From positions 166,807 through 230,806 of the forward strand of contig NZ_ANBB01000035.1 in the NCBI RefSeq assembly GCF_000341105.1: 64,000 nt of DNA, read 5' to 3'. Of this stretch, positions 40,069 to 48,946 are shown in pieces. The stretch comes from Nocardiopsis potens DSM 45234 (GTDB lineage: Bacteria > Actinomycetota > Actinomycetes > Streptosporangiales > Streptosporangiaceae). The notes under the pieces were generated by a model. The model saw only the letters and a list, made by a program, of their open reading frames with translations, was not told the origin of the DNA and searched no databases. How positions within the stretch are numbered: position 1 is the stretch's first letter; the number at the start of each line of letters is the position of its first letter. Position numbers and translations under genes: made by a program.

Positions 40069-41094
40069 TCACCCCGCGCCCCCGGGGCGGGCGGCGCGGA
40101 CGGCGGGCAGGACCTCGGCGCCCAGCCGGGCGATGTTGCGCCGCACCGCCTCCGCGGCACCGGCCCCCTCCACCAGCAGGATCAGCTCCTCCGCGCCGGT
40201 CGCCGCGCCCTGCTCGCGCAGCCGGCGCACGCAGTCCTCCGGGGAGCCGACCGCGTGCGCGTCGCACAGGAACGCCGCGTAGGCGTTCGGGTCGCGCCGC
40301 GGCCCCTCCCGCCCGCCGAGCCGCCGGTAGCCCGCCAGCCCCGGGGCCAGCCAGCGCGGCAGCGACTCCAGCAGCGTCTTTCGGGCCTCCTCCCGGGTGT
40401 CGGCCACCTGCGCCACCGAGGCCGCCACGTGCCCGGAGACCGGGCCGCCGCCGGCCTGCCCGCGCAGCTCCGCGTACCGCTCCAGCGCCGCGGCCTGCTC
40501 CTCCGGGCGCTGGTGCATGCCGAGCAGCACCGGCAGGCCGCGCTCGGCCGCCAGGCCCAGCGACGCATCCGAGGTCGCGGCCAGCAGCACGTCCGGGCGG
40601 GGCAGGGTGCGCGGGCCGGGCACCATCTCCACCTCGCGGAACCCGAACACCGGCCCGTCGGCGCGCACCCGGCCGCCGCGCACCGCGGCCAGCAGCAGGT
40701 CCAGCGCGTCCGCGTGCCCCCGCTCGTAGCGGTCCAGGGTGCCGAACACCTCCAGGTCGACCAGGGGCAGCCCGCGCCCCACCCCGAGCCGGAACCGGCC
40801 CGCCGACACCTGGTCCAGCAGCGCCGCCTGCTCGGCCAGCGCCACCGGGTGCGCGGTGCTCAGCACGCTCACCGCGGTGCCCACCGCGATCCGCTCGGTC
40901 CGGCCCAGCACGAACGCGGCCAGGGTGATCGCCGACGGGCACACCCCGTAGCTCATGAAATGGTGCTCGGCGAACCAGACCGAGTCGAACCCGGCCTCCT
41001 CGGCGGCTCGGGCGGCGGCGACCGCCGCCTCCAGGGTCTGCGTGTGGTCCTGCCCGGGGAACCCCGCGGCGGGGAGGAAGGCTCCGATGCGCAT
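40069..41094 (-). CDS. LLM-class flavin-dependent oxidoreductase
   Basis: A bacterial-luciferase-like monooxygenase of 341 residues using F420 or FMN. N-terminal MRIGAFLPAAGF, the FAEHHFMSYGVCPSAITLAA segment typical of the Alkanal monooxygenase-type subfamily, RIAVGTAVSVLSTAHPVALAEQAA and GVGRGLPLVD are all visible. C-terminal barrel part with the insertion region 175-235. Substrate unknown. It diverges from the 3-hydroxyacyl-CoA dehydrogenase gene with 66 bases between. Confidence 0.9.
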   Translation of the reverse strand: MRIGAFLPAAGFPGQDHTQTLEAAVAAARAAEEAGFDSVWFAEHHFMSYGVCPSAITLAAFVLGRTERIAVGTAVSVLSTAHPVALAEQAALLDQVSAGRFRLGVGRGLPLVDLEVFGTLDRYERGHADALDLLLAAVRGGRVRADGPVFGFREVEMVPGPRTLPRPDVLLAATSDASLGLAAERGLPVLLGMHQRPEEQAAALERYAELRGQAGGGPVSGHVAASVAQVADTREEARKTLLESLPRWLAPGLAGYRRLGGREGPRRDPNAYAAFLCDAHAVGSPEDCVRRLREQGAATGAEELILLVEGAGAAEAVRRNIARLGAEVLPAVRAARPGGAG

Positions 41095-41147
41095 GCAGAC
41101 ATGTTGCCGGTGACGGAGGCGGCGCGGGGGCGGAATCGGCAACGGAT

Positions 41148-41153
41148 TAGGGT
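41148..41153 (+). promoter_or_regulatory. -10 box TAGGGT, leaderless start
   Basis: TAGGGT ends 7 bases before the ATG at 41161. Confidence 0.5.
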
Positions 41154-41160
41154 TGGCGCC

Positions 41161-42354
41161 ATGGTGCAGGAATTCAAGAAGTTCGGCGTGGTCGGACTCG
41201 GCACGATGGGCGCGGGCATCGTCGAGGTGTTCGCCAGGGCCGGGTTCGACGTGACCGGAGTCGAGATCGACGGAGCGGCGCTGGAACGCGGCCGCGCCCA
41301 CATCGGCAAGTCCCTCGGGCGTGCCAGGGACAAGGGGCGGATCACCCCCGAGGAGCACGACGCCATCCTCGGCAGGATCACGTTCACCACCGACCGGGAG
41401 CGGCTCGGCGACGCCGACTTCGTGGTCGAGGCGGTGCCCGAGCGGATCGACATCAAGCGGGACGTCTTCGGCGACCTGGACCGGATCTGCCCGCCCGGCA
41501 CGATCCTGGCCACCAACACCTCCTCGCTGTCGGTCACCGAGATCGCCGCGCTCACCGGGCGGCCGTCCCTGGTGGTGGGGCTGCACTTCTTCAACCCGGC
41601 CCCGGTGATGAAGCTGGCCGAGGTGGTCGGCACGGTGAGCACCTCCGCGGAGACCGTCGCGGTCGCCGCCGAGGTCGCCAAGCGGGTCGGCAAGACCCCG
41701 GTCGCGGTCGGGGACCGCGCGGGATTCGTGGCCAACGCCCTGCTGGTGCCCTACCTCAACGACGCCGTCGCCGCCTACGAGCACAAGGTCGCCTCCCGGG
41801 AGGAGATCGACGCCGCGCCGGCCGAGGCGGCCGGGCTGCCGATGGGCCCGCTGACCCTGGCCGACCTGGTCGGCCTGGACGTCTGCCTGGCCGTCATGGA
41901 CGTGCTCTGGGAGGAGTTCCGCACGCCGCGCTACGCCGCGGCGCCGCTGCTCCGCCGGATGGTCGCCGCCGGGCGGCTGGGCCGCAAGACCGGCCGCGGC
42001 TTCTACGCCTACGACGGCGCCGCCCAGGCCGCCGAGGAGCTCCCGGACGGCCCCGTCGCCCTGGCGGTCCGCTCCGGCGAGTACGGCTTCGGCCTGGCCG
42101 ACCTGCTGCTCGCCCCGCACATCGACGACGCGCTGCGGATGGTCGGCGAGGGCTACGCCACCGCGGACGACGTGGACACCGCGATGCGGTTCGGCTGCGG
42201 CTACCCCAAGGGCCCGATCGAGATGCTCGACGAGCGCGGCGCCGGCGCGGTCGCCGGTGCGCTGCGCGGCATCGCCGACGCCGGCCTCGCCCCCTACGCG
42301 CCCTCCCCACTGGTGGCCAAGCTGGTGCGGGACGGCGCGGAGACGCTGCGCTGA
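41161..42354 (+). CDS. 3-hydroxybutyryl-CoA dehydrogenase
   Basis: NAD(P)-dependent oxidation of 3-hydroxyacyl-CoA to 3-ketoacyl-CoA (or the reverse in polyhydroxybutyrate and butyryl metabolism). The 397-residue protein has the Rossmann motif VGLGTMGAGIV (residues 10-20), ATNTSSLSVTEIA, the catalytic GLHFFNPAPVMKLAEVV, and the C-terminal 3HCDH domain followed by a second partial one (LLAPHIDDALRMVGEGYATA), longer than the usual 280-residue FadB-type protein. -10-like TAGGGT 7 bases before ATG indicates a leaderless message. GMC oxidoreductase gene follows 38 bases later. Confidence 0.94.
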   Translation: MVQEFKKFGVVGLGTMGAGIVEVFARAGFDVTGVEIDGAALERGRAHIGKSLGRARDKGRITPEEHDAILGRITFTTDRERLGDADFVVEAVPERIDIKRDVFGDLDRICPPGTILATNTSSLSVTEIAALTGRPSLVVGLHFFNPAPVMKLAEVVGTVSTSAETVAVAAEVAKRVGKTPVAVGDRAGFVANALLVPYLNDAVAAYEHKVASREEIDAAPAEAAGLPMGPLTLADLVGLDVCLAVMDVLWEEFRTPRYAAAPLLRRMVAAGRLGRKTGRGFYAYDGAAQAAEELPDGPVALAVRSGEYGFGLADLLLAPHIDDALRMVGEGYATADDVDTAMRFGCGYPKGPIEMLDERGAGAVAGALRGIADAGLAPYAPSPLVAKLVRDGAETLR

Positions 42355-42392
42355 GCGGAGCCGCGGCACACGCGGGACCGCAGGAGTACGAC

Positions 42393-43847
42393 GTGGCCGT
42401 CGTCGGCGCCGGATCGTCGGGGGCGGCCTACGCGGTGCGGGCCGCCGAGGCCCCCGGGCGCCGCGTCCTGCTGCTGGAGGCCGGGCCGGTCTTCGGCGGC
42501 GGCGCGGTCCCGGAGGTGCTGCGGGACGGCACCCGGATGGCGGCCGCCCGCCCGGGCGGCCGCTACGCCGACGCCCACCCGGCCCGGTCGGCGGGCGGCG
42601 CCGAGCGGACCGTGGTCCGCGGCCGGGTCGGCGGCGGCTCCGGCGCGCTCAACGGCGGGGTGTTCCTCCGCGCCCGCCCGGAGGACTTCGCGGCGTTCGC
42701 CGCCGGCGGCCGGGACGCCTGGTCCTACCGGTCGGTGCTGCCGGTGCTGGCCGCCCTGGAGGACGACCGCGACTTCACCGGACCCGGGCACGGCCGCGGC
42801 GGCCCGGTCCCGGTCCGCCGTGCCGACCCGCTGCTCCCCGCCACCGAGGCGTTCATCGACGCCTGCCGCTCCGCCGGGCACCCGGAGGAGCCGGACAAGA
42901 ACGCGGGCGGCCCGCCCGGCGTCGGCCGGGTGCCGCTCAACGTCGTCGGCGGGGTGCGCCACTCCACCGCCCTGACCCACCTGGCGCCCGCGGCCGGCCG
43001 GCCCGGCCTGGAGGTGCGCGGCCGGACCCCGGTGCTCCGGGTGGAGCTGGACCGGGCCGGCCGGGCCGCGGGCGTGCTGGCCCGGCCCGGGGGCGGGGCG
43101 CCGGAGGTGATCCGGGCGCGCACCGTGGTGCTCTGCGCCGGCGCGCTGCGCACCCCTCAGCTGCTCATGCTCTCCGGCATCGGCCCGCCCGCGGTGCTGC
43201 GCGCGCTCGGCGTCCCGGTGCGGGCGGAGGCCCCGGCGGTCGGCGCGGGGACGCAGGACCACGCGATGGTGGTGCTGGGCGCCCGCGGGGCGCCGCCGCG
43301 GCCGCCCGGCACCGAGGTGGTGCAGGCCGCGCTGCACCTGCCCGGCCTGGAGATCATGCCCTACACCGCGCCGTTCGCCGAGCTGATCGGCCCCGGGGCC
43401 GGGCCGCCGGACCAGACCGGGTGGGGCGTCACCCTGCTCCGCCCGCGCAGCCGGGGCGCGCTGGTCCCGGTCTCCGCCGACCCGGCCGACCCGCCGCGGG
43501 CCGAGCACCGGCACCTCGCCGACGCGCACGACCGCGCCCTGCTCCGGGCCGGCGTGCTGCACTGCGTCGAGCTGATGGCCGCCGCGGGCCTGGAGCCGGC
43601 CGAGCCGCCGCCGTCCGGCGCCGCGGCCCTGGACCGCTGGATCGCCGAGCGCGCCTCCACCGCGGTGCACCTGAGCGGCGGCTGCGCCATGGGGGGCGCG
43701 GCCGACCAGTGGGGGAGGGTGGCGGGCGTCCCCGGCCTGCGGGTCGCCGACGCCTCCCTGCTGCCCCGGGTCCCCTCCCGCGGGCTGAACGCCACCGCGG
43801 TCCTCATCGGCGAACTGCTCGGGCGGTGCGCCCCGCGGGACCCGTGA
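42393..43847 (+). CDS. GMC family FAD-dependent oxidoreductase
   Basis: An FAD enzyme of the glucose-methanol-choline family, 484 residues. The N-terminal FAD motif is VVGAGSSGAAYAVRAAE, followed by LLLEAGP, the GMC signature RGRVGGGSGALNGGVFLRARP, middle VLCAGALRTPQLLMLSGIGP, and C-terminal VHLSGGCAMGG and LNATAVLIGELLG. Substrate not known. GTG 42393 has AGGAG 6 bases upstream. Direction and spacing suggest one unit with the preceding dehydrogenase. A few residues usual before the first strand are encoded upstream without a standard start; a CTG at 42351 is possible. Confidence 0.92.
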   Translation: MAVVGAGSSGAAYAVRAAEAPGRRVLLLEAGPVFGGGAVPEVLRDGTRMAAARPGGRYADAHPARSAGGAERTVVRGRVGGGSGALNGGVFLRARPEDFAAFAAGGRDAWSYRSVLPVLAALEDDRDFTGPGHGRGGPVPVRRADPLLPATEAFIDACRSAGHPEEPDKNAGGPPGVGRVPLNVVGGVRHSTALTHLAPAAGRPGLEVRGRTPVLRVELDRAGRAAGVLARPGGGAPEVIRARTVVLCAGALRTPQLLMLSGIGPPAVLRALGVPVRAEAPAVGAGTQDHAMVVLGARGAPPRPPGTEVVQAALHLPGLEIMPYTAPFAELIGPGAGPPDQTGWGVTLLRPRSRGALVPVSADPADPPRAEHRHLADAHDRALLRAGVLHCVELMAAAGLEPAEPPPSGAAALDRWIAERASTAVHLSGGCAMGGAADQWGRVAGVPGLRVADASLLPRVPSRGLNATAVLIGELLGRCAPRDP

Positions 43848-43953
43848 ACCGCCCGGCCGGCCCCGGGGCGGGCGCGGAGGCCGGAGCGCGGGGCGTGCGC
43901 AGGTCCCGGGGCGGTCCGGCCCCCTCGCCCGCACGTCCGCTCGGCACGGTCAA

Positions 43954-43959
43954 TACCCT
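43954..43959 (+). promoter_or_regulatory. -10-like TACCCT, leaderless start
   Basis: TACCCT ends 6 bases before the GTG at 43966. Confidence 0.35.
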
Positions 43960-43965
43960 GGACAG

Positions 43966-44268
43966 GTGAGCCCGCGCCGAAACGCCCCCCGCCGCAAGGG
44001 GGGCCGCAGCCAGCAGAACGACACCGACCCCGACGCGCTCATGCTGCGCGTCACCGGAGGGCAGCGCCGGGAGACCGGCCCCGACGGGGAGTGGGTGACC
44101 CGCAGCATCAGCGGCGCGGCCGCGACCAAGACCTACCGGTGCCCCGGCTGCTCCCAGGAGATCCGGCCGGGCATGCCGCACCTGGTCGCCTGGCGCCCCT
44201 ACGGCGACGGCGAGGACCGCCGGCACTGGCACTCCTCCTGCTGGCGCCGCCGGGCGAACCTGTTCTGA
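43966..44268 (+). CDS. Small Cys/His protein, probably zinc-binding
   Basis: The 100-residue protein has a basic N-terminus (residues 2-20) and a CxxC (YRCPGCSQEI) followed about 25 residues later by HWHSSC, a likely four-ligand zinc site. Homologues in streptomycetes are called ATP/GTP-binding protein without evidence that I know of. I do not recognise a defined family. The next gene, an alpha/beta hydrolase, starts 26 bases after its stop. Confidence 0.8.
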   Translation: MSPRRNAPRRKGGRSQQNDTDPDALMLRVTGGQRRETGPDGEWVTRSISGAAATKTYRCPGCSQEIRPGMPHLVAWRPYGDGEDRRHWHSSCWRRRANLF

Positions 44269-44294
44269 ACTCCGCCTGCGAACGACGAGGAACC

Positions 44295-45029
44295 ATGGAG
44301 ATCCGCGCCACCACGGTGCTCCCGGCCCAGCGCCGGCCCATCACCCTGCACACCGCCGACGGCCTGGAGCTCGTCGGCGAGCTGGCCCTGCCGCCCTCCG
44401 GAGACCCGGTCGCGACCCTGGTCTGCCTGCACCCGCTGCCCACCGCCGAGGGCATGATGGACAGCCACGTGCTGCGCAAGGCCTCGTTCCGGCTGCCCGC
44501 CCTGGCCGACGTGGCCGTGCTCCGGTTCAACACCCGGGGCACCACCTCGCGGCACGGCACCAGCCAGGGCTCCTTCGGCGACGGCGAGGACGAGCGCTAC
44601 GACGTCGCCGCCGCGATCGAGTTCGCCGAGTTCGAGGGGCTGCCCCGGCTCTGGCTGCTGGGCTGGTCGTTCGGGACCGAGCTGGCGCTCAAGTGGGGCC
44701 GCGACCCCGAGGTGGCCGGCGCGATCCTGCTCTCCCCGCCGCTGCACCGGGCCACCGACGCCGACCTGGACGGCTGGGCGGAGTTCGGCCGCCCGCTGAC
44801 CGCGCTGGTGCCCGAGTTCGACGACTACCTCCGCCCGGAGGAGGCCCGCAAGCGGTTCGCCCGGGTCCCGCAGGCCGAGGTGGTCGGCGTCGACGGCGCC
44901 AAGCACCTGTGGGTCGGCGAGCCCTACGTGCGCACCGTGCTCGACGCCGTCGTGCAGCGGGTCGCCCCGCGCTCCCACCCGCTGCCCACCGAGTGGGACG
45001 GCGAGTACACCCGCGACACCGGGGCCTGA
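44295..45029 (+). CDS. Alpha/beta hydrolase
   Basis: The 244-residue enzyme has the alpha/beta-hydrolase fold: CLHPLPTAEG (oxyanion HG-type loop), the nucleophile elbow GWSFG with Ser125, and a late His in GAKHLWVGE. It resembles the short-chain acyl hydrolases of the DUF-like CocE/dienelactone group. Substrate unknown. ATG 44295 follows GAGGAACC. A hairpin terminator follows 6 bases after the stop. Confidence 0.9.
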   Translation: MEIRATTVLPAQRRPITLHTADGLELVGELALPPSGDPVATLVCLHPLPTAEGMMDSHVLRKASFRLPALADVAVLRFNTRGTTSRHGTSQGSFGDGEDERYDVAAAIEFAEFEGLPRLWLLGWSFGTELALKWGRDPEVAGAILLSPPLHRATDADLDGWAEFGRPLTALVPEFDDYLRPEEARKRFARVPQAEVVGVDGAKHLWVGEPYVRTVLDAVVQRVAPRSHPLPTEWDGEYTRDTGA

Positions 45030-45035
45030 GACGGC

Positions 45036-45070
45036 GCAGGCCCGGCCGGGTCTCCCCGGGCCGGGCCTGC
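45036..45070. terminator. Hairpin between convergent genes
   Basis: 12-bp stem GCAGGCCCGGCC pairing with GGCCGGGCCTGC (45036-45047 with 45059-45070), 11-base loop; it separates the hydrolase gene from the convergent coiled-coil gene. Confidence 0.7.
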
Positions 45071-45119
45071 GGTGCTGCCGTGAACCGCGGCGGTGCCGCC
45101 GTGAGTCAGCGGCGGCGGA

Positions 45120-46394
45120 CTACTCCTGCCACCAGTCCTCGTCCTCGCCGGAGCCGCCCTGCTTCGGCTTCTGCTTCGCGGCGCCGGTCGACTCGATGGC
45201 GGGCTTCTCCGCGGCGGGCGGAGCGGCCGCGGCCGGCGGGGCGGCGGGCATCGAGTCGCCGCCGCCGAGCAGCTGGCGGAGCTGCTGCAGGTGCGACTGG
45301 ATGCTGTCGCGCTGCTTGGTCAGCTCGTCGACCTGCTGGCGGGCGGCGGTCAGGATCCGGTCCGCCTCGGACTTGGCGTCGCCGACCAGGTGGTCGGCCT
45401 TGGCCTTCGCCTCCGAGCCGGTCTGCTCGGCCTGCTTCTTGGCGTTGGCCACGACCTGCTTGGCGTGCTGCTCGGCGTCGCGCCGGGTCTGCTCGGCCTG
45501 GGCGCTGGCCTTGGTGGCCCGCTGCTCGGCGCTGGCGGCGCGCTCCTCGGCCTCGGAGACCAGCTTCTGGGTGGCGGCCTGCGCGGCGGCCAGCCGCTCG
45601 GCGTCCTGCCGCTCGGCCTCCTCGCGCCGGCTCGCCAGCTGGATCTCGAACTCGGCCTCCTCCTGGGCGCGGCGGGCCTCGCTCTCCTCCAGGGCCCGCT
45701 GCGCCTGGGCGCGGAGTTCCTCGGCCTGGCGCTTGGCGGCCTGCAGGGTCTCGTCGCGCTCGCGCTTCATCGCGGCGCGGGCCTGCGTGCACTCGCGCTC
45801 GGTGGTCATCCGGATCTTGGAGATCTCGGCCTCGTGCGTGGCCTGGCGCTCCGCCATCTCGTGCTCGACCGTGGAGATCTTCTTCTGGACCTCGCGCTCG
45901 GTCGTGGCGGTGAGCTCGTCCGCCTCGCGCCGCGCGGTGGTGCGGATCTCCTCCGCCTCGTTCTCCGCCGAGGTGCGCATCTCGTCCGCCTCGCGCTGGG
46001 CGGTGGTGCGCATCTCGGTCGCCTCGTTCTCGGCGGCCGCGCGCATGTCGGCGGCCTCGATCTTGGCGGCGGCCTTGATGTCGTTCGCCTCGGCGCGGGC
46101 GCCCTGGACGAGTTCGGTGGCCTGCTCCTCGGCGAGGCGGAGCAGCTGCTCGATGCGGGCGCCCAGACCGGAGTAGGTGGGGCGCTCCTGCTCCTGCAGC
46201 TGCTGCTTGACCTTGGAGAGCTCCTGCCGGGAGCGCTCGGCCACGTCGCGGGCCTGCTGGAGGTCGCTCTGCTTCTGGCTGATGAACTGGTCGACCTGCT
46301 GCCGGTCGTAACCGCGCAGGACCACGTCGAACTCGGTGGTCTGGGTGTCTTCCTCGAAGAAGTTGGAGAGCTGGGCTTCAATATCGGACGACAT
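45120..46394 (-). CDS. DivIVA-like long coiled-coil protein, FilP/Scy type
   Basis: The 424-residue protein is nearly all coiled coil. Residues 21-40 (EFDVVLRGYDRQQVDQFISQ) match the DivIVA N-terminal membrane-curvature motif. Residues about 60-340 are heptads rich in Ala, Glu, Arg and Gln, with a regular 22-residue repeat (AENEATEMRTTAQREADEMR, then AENEAEEIRTTARREADEL). The tail is Pro/Ala-rich and ends DEDWWQE. In Streptomyces the FilP and Scy coiled-coil proteins, encoded beside epimerase and thiolase genes, build cytoskeletal networks at hyphal tips. The same neighbours are present here (epimerase directly upstream on the same strand), which supports a polar-growth role. Confidence 0.88.
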   Translation of the reverse strand: MSSDIEAQLSNFFEEDTQTTEFDVVLRGYDRQQVDQFISQKQSDLQQARDVAERSRQELSKVKQQLQEQERPTYSGLGARIEQLLRLAEEQATELVQGARAEANDIKAAAKIEAADMRAAAENEATEMRTTAQREADEMRTSAENEAEEIRTTARREADELTATTEREVQKKISTVEHEMAERQATHEAEISKIRMTTERECTQARAAMKRERDETLQAAKRQAEELRAQAQRALEESEARRAQEEAEFEIQLASRREEAERQDAERLAAAQAATQKLVSEAEERAASAEQRATKASAQAEQTRRDAEQHAKQVVANAKKQAEQTGSEAKAKADHLVGDAKSEADRILTAARQQVDELTKQRDSIQSHLQQLRQLLGGGDSMPAAPPAAAAPPAAEKPAIESTGAAKQKPKQGGSGEDEDWWQE

Positions 46395-46655
46395 GTGGCG
46401 GAATCCTGAACGGGTGGCGAGACGGCTTGGACGGATCGGCTGCGGCCGGCGCGGTCGGGCCTCCTGCTGGAGAGTACTCTGCGGCGGCTCTAGGCGTAGT
46501 GGAGTTGGCTCCATTGGTCGCGGAGTCCCGGCCGACCGCGGCGGTGGACATCGGGGGAAACGCCGTACTCCTGGCGGCTAGCAGACTTTATCAACTCGAA
46601 CGCCCGCATGGATGTGTCTTCGCCCGACTCGCCGGGTGACGGTTGCATCACGGCT
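46395..46655. other. Promoter region of the coiled-coil gene
   Basis: About 260 bases between the epimerase stop and the coiled-coil start hold no gene. The minus strand contains TTGATAAAGTC near 46585-46595 and several AT-rich spots, so a promoter for the coiled-coil gene is likely here, but I cannot place the boxes. Confidence 0.4.
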
Positions 46656-47093
46656 TCACCCGTGCCGCTCCTCCCCGGCCGCCTGGACCAGCTCGGTCAG
46701 CACGCCGCCGCAGTCCTTCGGGTGCAGGAAGGCGATCCTGGACCCCATCGAGCCGGCCCGCGGCTCGGCGTCCAGCACCCGGACGCCCCGTCCGGCGACG
46801 GCCGCCGACGCGCCCGCGACGTCCGGCGTGCCGAACGCGACGTGGTGCACCCCCTCGCCGTTGCGCTCCAGGAACTTCGCCACCGGCGAGTCGTCCCGGA
46901 TCGGCTCCAGCAGCTGCAGGTAGGAGGCGCCGCCGTCGTCGGTGCCGCTGACCCGCAGCATGGCCTCGCGCACCCCCTGCTCCTCGTTGACCTCCTCGTG
47001 GGCCACCTCGAACCCGTAGGCGCCGCGGTAGAACTCCACCGCGGCGTCCAGGTCGCGGCAGGCGATTCCGATGTGGTCGATTCGGGTGAACAC
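46656..47093 (-). CDS. mce: Methylmalonyl-CoA epimerase
   Basis: A VOC-fold metalloenzyme interconverting (2R)- and (2S)-methylmalonyl-CoA. The 145-residue protein has [20 protein letters not shown] at the start (first metal His), [33 protein letters not shown] (second His) and [21 protein letters not shown] 47093 begins the conserved part with GGGAGGA about 9 bases upstream. It is divergent from the thiolase gene. Confidence 0.94.
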   Translation of the reverse strand: MFTRIDHIGIACRDLDAAVEFYRGAYGFEVAHEEVNEEQGVREAMLRVSGTDDGGASYLQLLEPIRDDSPVAKFLERNGEGVHHVAFGTPDVAGASAAVAGRGVRVLDAEPRAGSMGSRIAFLHPKDCGGVLTELVQAAGEERHG

Positions 47094-47178
47094 GGTGCCG
47101 GATCCTCCCGTGAGACGGACGTTCGGGCATCTGTATCGTTGCAGACCGGGTGCGATAAATGACACTGGGAGGCCCGAT

Positions 47179-48366
47179 ATGCCCGGATCCGTCATCGTCA
47201 GCGGGGTGCGTACCCCGATCGGCAGGCTGCTCGGCTCACTGGCCGGGCACGGAGCGGCGGACCTGGGCGCCGTCGCGATCAAGGCCGCCCTGGAGCGCGC
47301 CGGGATCACCGGCGACCAGGTGGACTACGTGGTGATGGGGCAGGTGCTCCAGGCCGGCCAGGGGCAGATCCCGTCCCGCCAGGCCGCGGTCAAGGCCGGC
47401 ATCCCGATGAGCGTCCCCTCGCTGACCGTCAACAAGGTCTGCCTGTCCGGCCTGGACGCCATCGCCCTGGCCGACCAGCTCATCGCGGCCGGCGAGTTCG
47501 ACGTCGTGGTCGCCGGCGGCATGGAGTCCATGACCAACGCCCCGCACCTGCTGCCCAAGGCGCGCAAGGGCTACAAGTACGGCGCGGTGGAGGTGCTCGA
47601 CGCCACCGAGCACGACGGCCTCACCGACGCCTTCGACCAGGAGTCGATGGGCGCCTCCACCGAGCGGCACAACGCCCGGCTCGGCATCGGCCGGGCCGAG
47701 CAGGACGCCTTCGCGGCCCGCTCGCACCAGCGCGCCGCCCGCGCCGCCAAGGACGGCCGGTTCGACGCCGAGATCGTCCCGGTGGAGATCCCGCAGCGCA
47801 AGGGCGACCCGAAGGTGTTCGCCGCGGACGAGGGCGTGCGCCCGGACACCACCGAGGAGGGCCTGGCCCGGCTCCGCCCGGCCTTCGCCGACGGCGGCAC
47901 CATCACGGCCGGCTCCTCCTCGCAGATCTCCGACGGCGCCGCCGCCGTGGTGGTGATGAGCAGGGCCAAGGCCGAGGAGCTCGGCTGCGAGGTGCTCGCC
48001 GAGATCGGCGCGCACGGCAACGTCGCCGGCCCGGACAACTCGCTGCACTCCCAGCCCTCCAACGCCATCAGGCACGCCCTGGGCAAGGCCGGCCGGGACG
48101 TCTCCGACCTGGACCTGATCGAGATCAACGAGGCGTTCGCCGCGGTCGCCGTGCAGTCCGTGCGCGACCTCGGCGTCTCCGAGGAGATCGTCAACGCCGA
48201 CGGCGGCGCGATCGCGCTCGGCCACCCGATCGGCGCCTCCGGCGCCCGGCTCGCCGTGCACCTGGTGCACGAGCTCCGCCGGCGCGGCGGCGGCCTCGGT
48301 GCGGCCGCGCTGTGCGGCGGCGGCGGGCAGGGCGACGCCCTGCTGCTGGAGGTCCCCGCTTCCTAG
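47179..48366 (+). CDS. Acetyl-CoA acetyltransferase (thiolase)
   Basis: Condenses or cleaves acyl-CoA units. The 395-residue protein has the active-site Cys88 in [10 protein letters not shown], the NEAFA motif ([13 protein letters not shown]), [10 protein letters not shown] and the C-terminal CGGGGQGDA with the second Cys. Length is normal. ATG follows CTGGGAGG. It probably provides or consumes acetoacetyl-CoA for the CoA pathways nearby. Confidence 0.95.
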   Translation: MPGSVIVSGVRTPIGRLLGSLAGHGAADLGAVAIKAALERAGITGDQVDYVVMGQVLQAGQGQIPSRQAAVKAGIPMSVPSLTVNKVCLSGLDAIALADQLIAAGEFDVVVAGGMESMTNAPHLLPKARKGYKYGAVEVLDATEHDGLTDAFDQESMGASTERHNARLGIGRAEQDAFAARSHQRAARAAKDGRFDAEIVPVEIPQRKGDPKVFAADEGVRPDTTEEGLARLRPAFADGGTITAGSSSQISDGAAAVVVMSRAKAEELGCEVLAEIGAHGNVAGPDNSLHSQPSNAIRHALGKAGRDVSDLDLIEINEAFAAVAVQSVRDLGVSEEIVNADGGAIALGHPIGASGARLAVHLVHELRRRGGGLGAAALCGGGGQGDALLLEVPAS

Positions 48367-48387
48367 CCGAGCGGCCCGGGCCCGGGT

Positions 48388-48393
48388 TAGGGT
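48388..48393 (+). promoter_or_regulatory. -10 box TAGGGT, leaderless start
   Basis: TAGGGT ends 6 bases before the ATG at 48400. Confidence 0.5.
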
Positions 48394-48399
48394 CCGGGC

Positions 48400-48936
48400 A
48401 TGGCGGTGGACGAGGAGCGGCTCCCCGAGCCGGCCCGGCGGCTGATCGCGCTGGCGCCCTCGGGCGGCGAGCGGGAGACCCTGGAGGCCTTCCTGGACCT
48501 GCAGCGCCAGGTGCTGGCGCGGAAGGTGGAAGGGCTGTCCGAGGCCGACGCCCGGCGCGCCCTGGTGCCCTCCGCGACCACGCCGGCCGGGCTGCTGCGG
48601 CACGCGGCCCGGGTCGAGCTCAACTGGTTCCAGCACATCCTCTGCGGCCGCCCGCCCGAGGACCTCGGCCTGGACCCGTCCGACCCGGACTCCACCTTCC
48701 GGCTGGGCGGGCACGACACCGTCGCCTCGCTCACCGCCGAGTACCGGGAGGTCTGCGCCGAGTCCCGGCGGGCGGCGGACCGCTTCGCGCTGGACGACGC
48801 GGTGCCCCACCCCGAGCTGGGCCGGGTGACGCTGCGCTGGATCCTGCTGCACATGGTGGAGGAGACGGCCCGGCACGCCGGCCACGCCGACATCCTCCGG
48901 GAGCAGATCGACGGCCGGGCCGGGACGTTCGGTTGA
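48400..48936 (+). CDS. DinB/DUF664 family protein (probable mycothiol-dependent enzyme)
   Basis: The 178-residue helical-bundle protein has the DinB-type metal His positions (LLRHAARVELNWF, and HMVEETARHAGHADILREQID at the C-terminus). This DUF664 subgroup is common in mycothiol-using actinobacteria. Its substrate is unknown. MeaB starts 11 bases after the stop, so the two may be co-transcribed. Confidence 0.88.
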   Translation: MAVDEERLPEPARRLIALAPSGGERETLEAFLDLQRQVLARKVEGLSEADARRALVPSATTPAGLLRHAARVELNWFQHILCGRPPEDLGLDPSDPDSTFRLGGHDTVASLTAEYREVCAESRRAADRFALDDAVPHPELGRVTLRWILLHMVEETARHAGHADILREQIDGRAGTFG

Positions 48937-48946
48937 GGGGCCGCGG

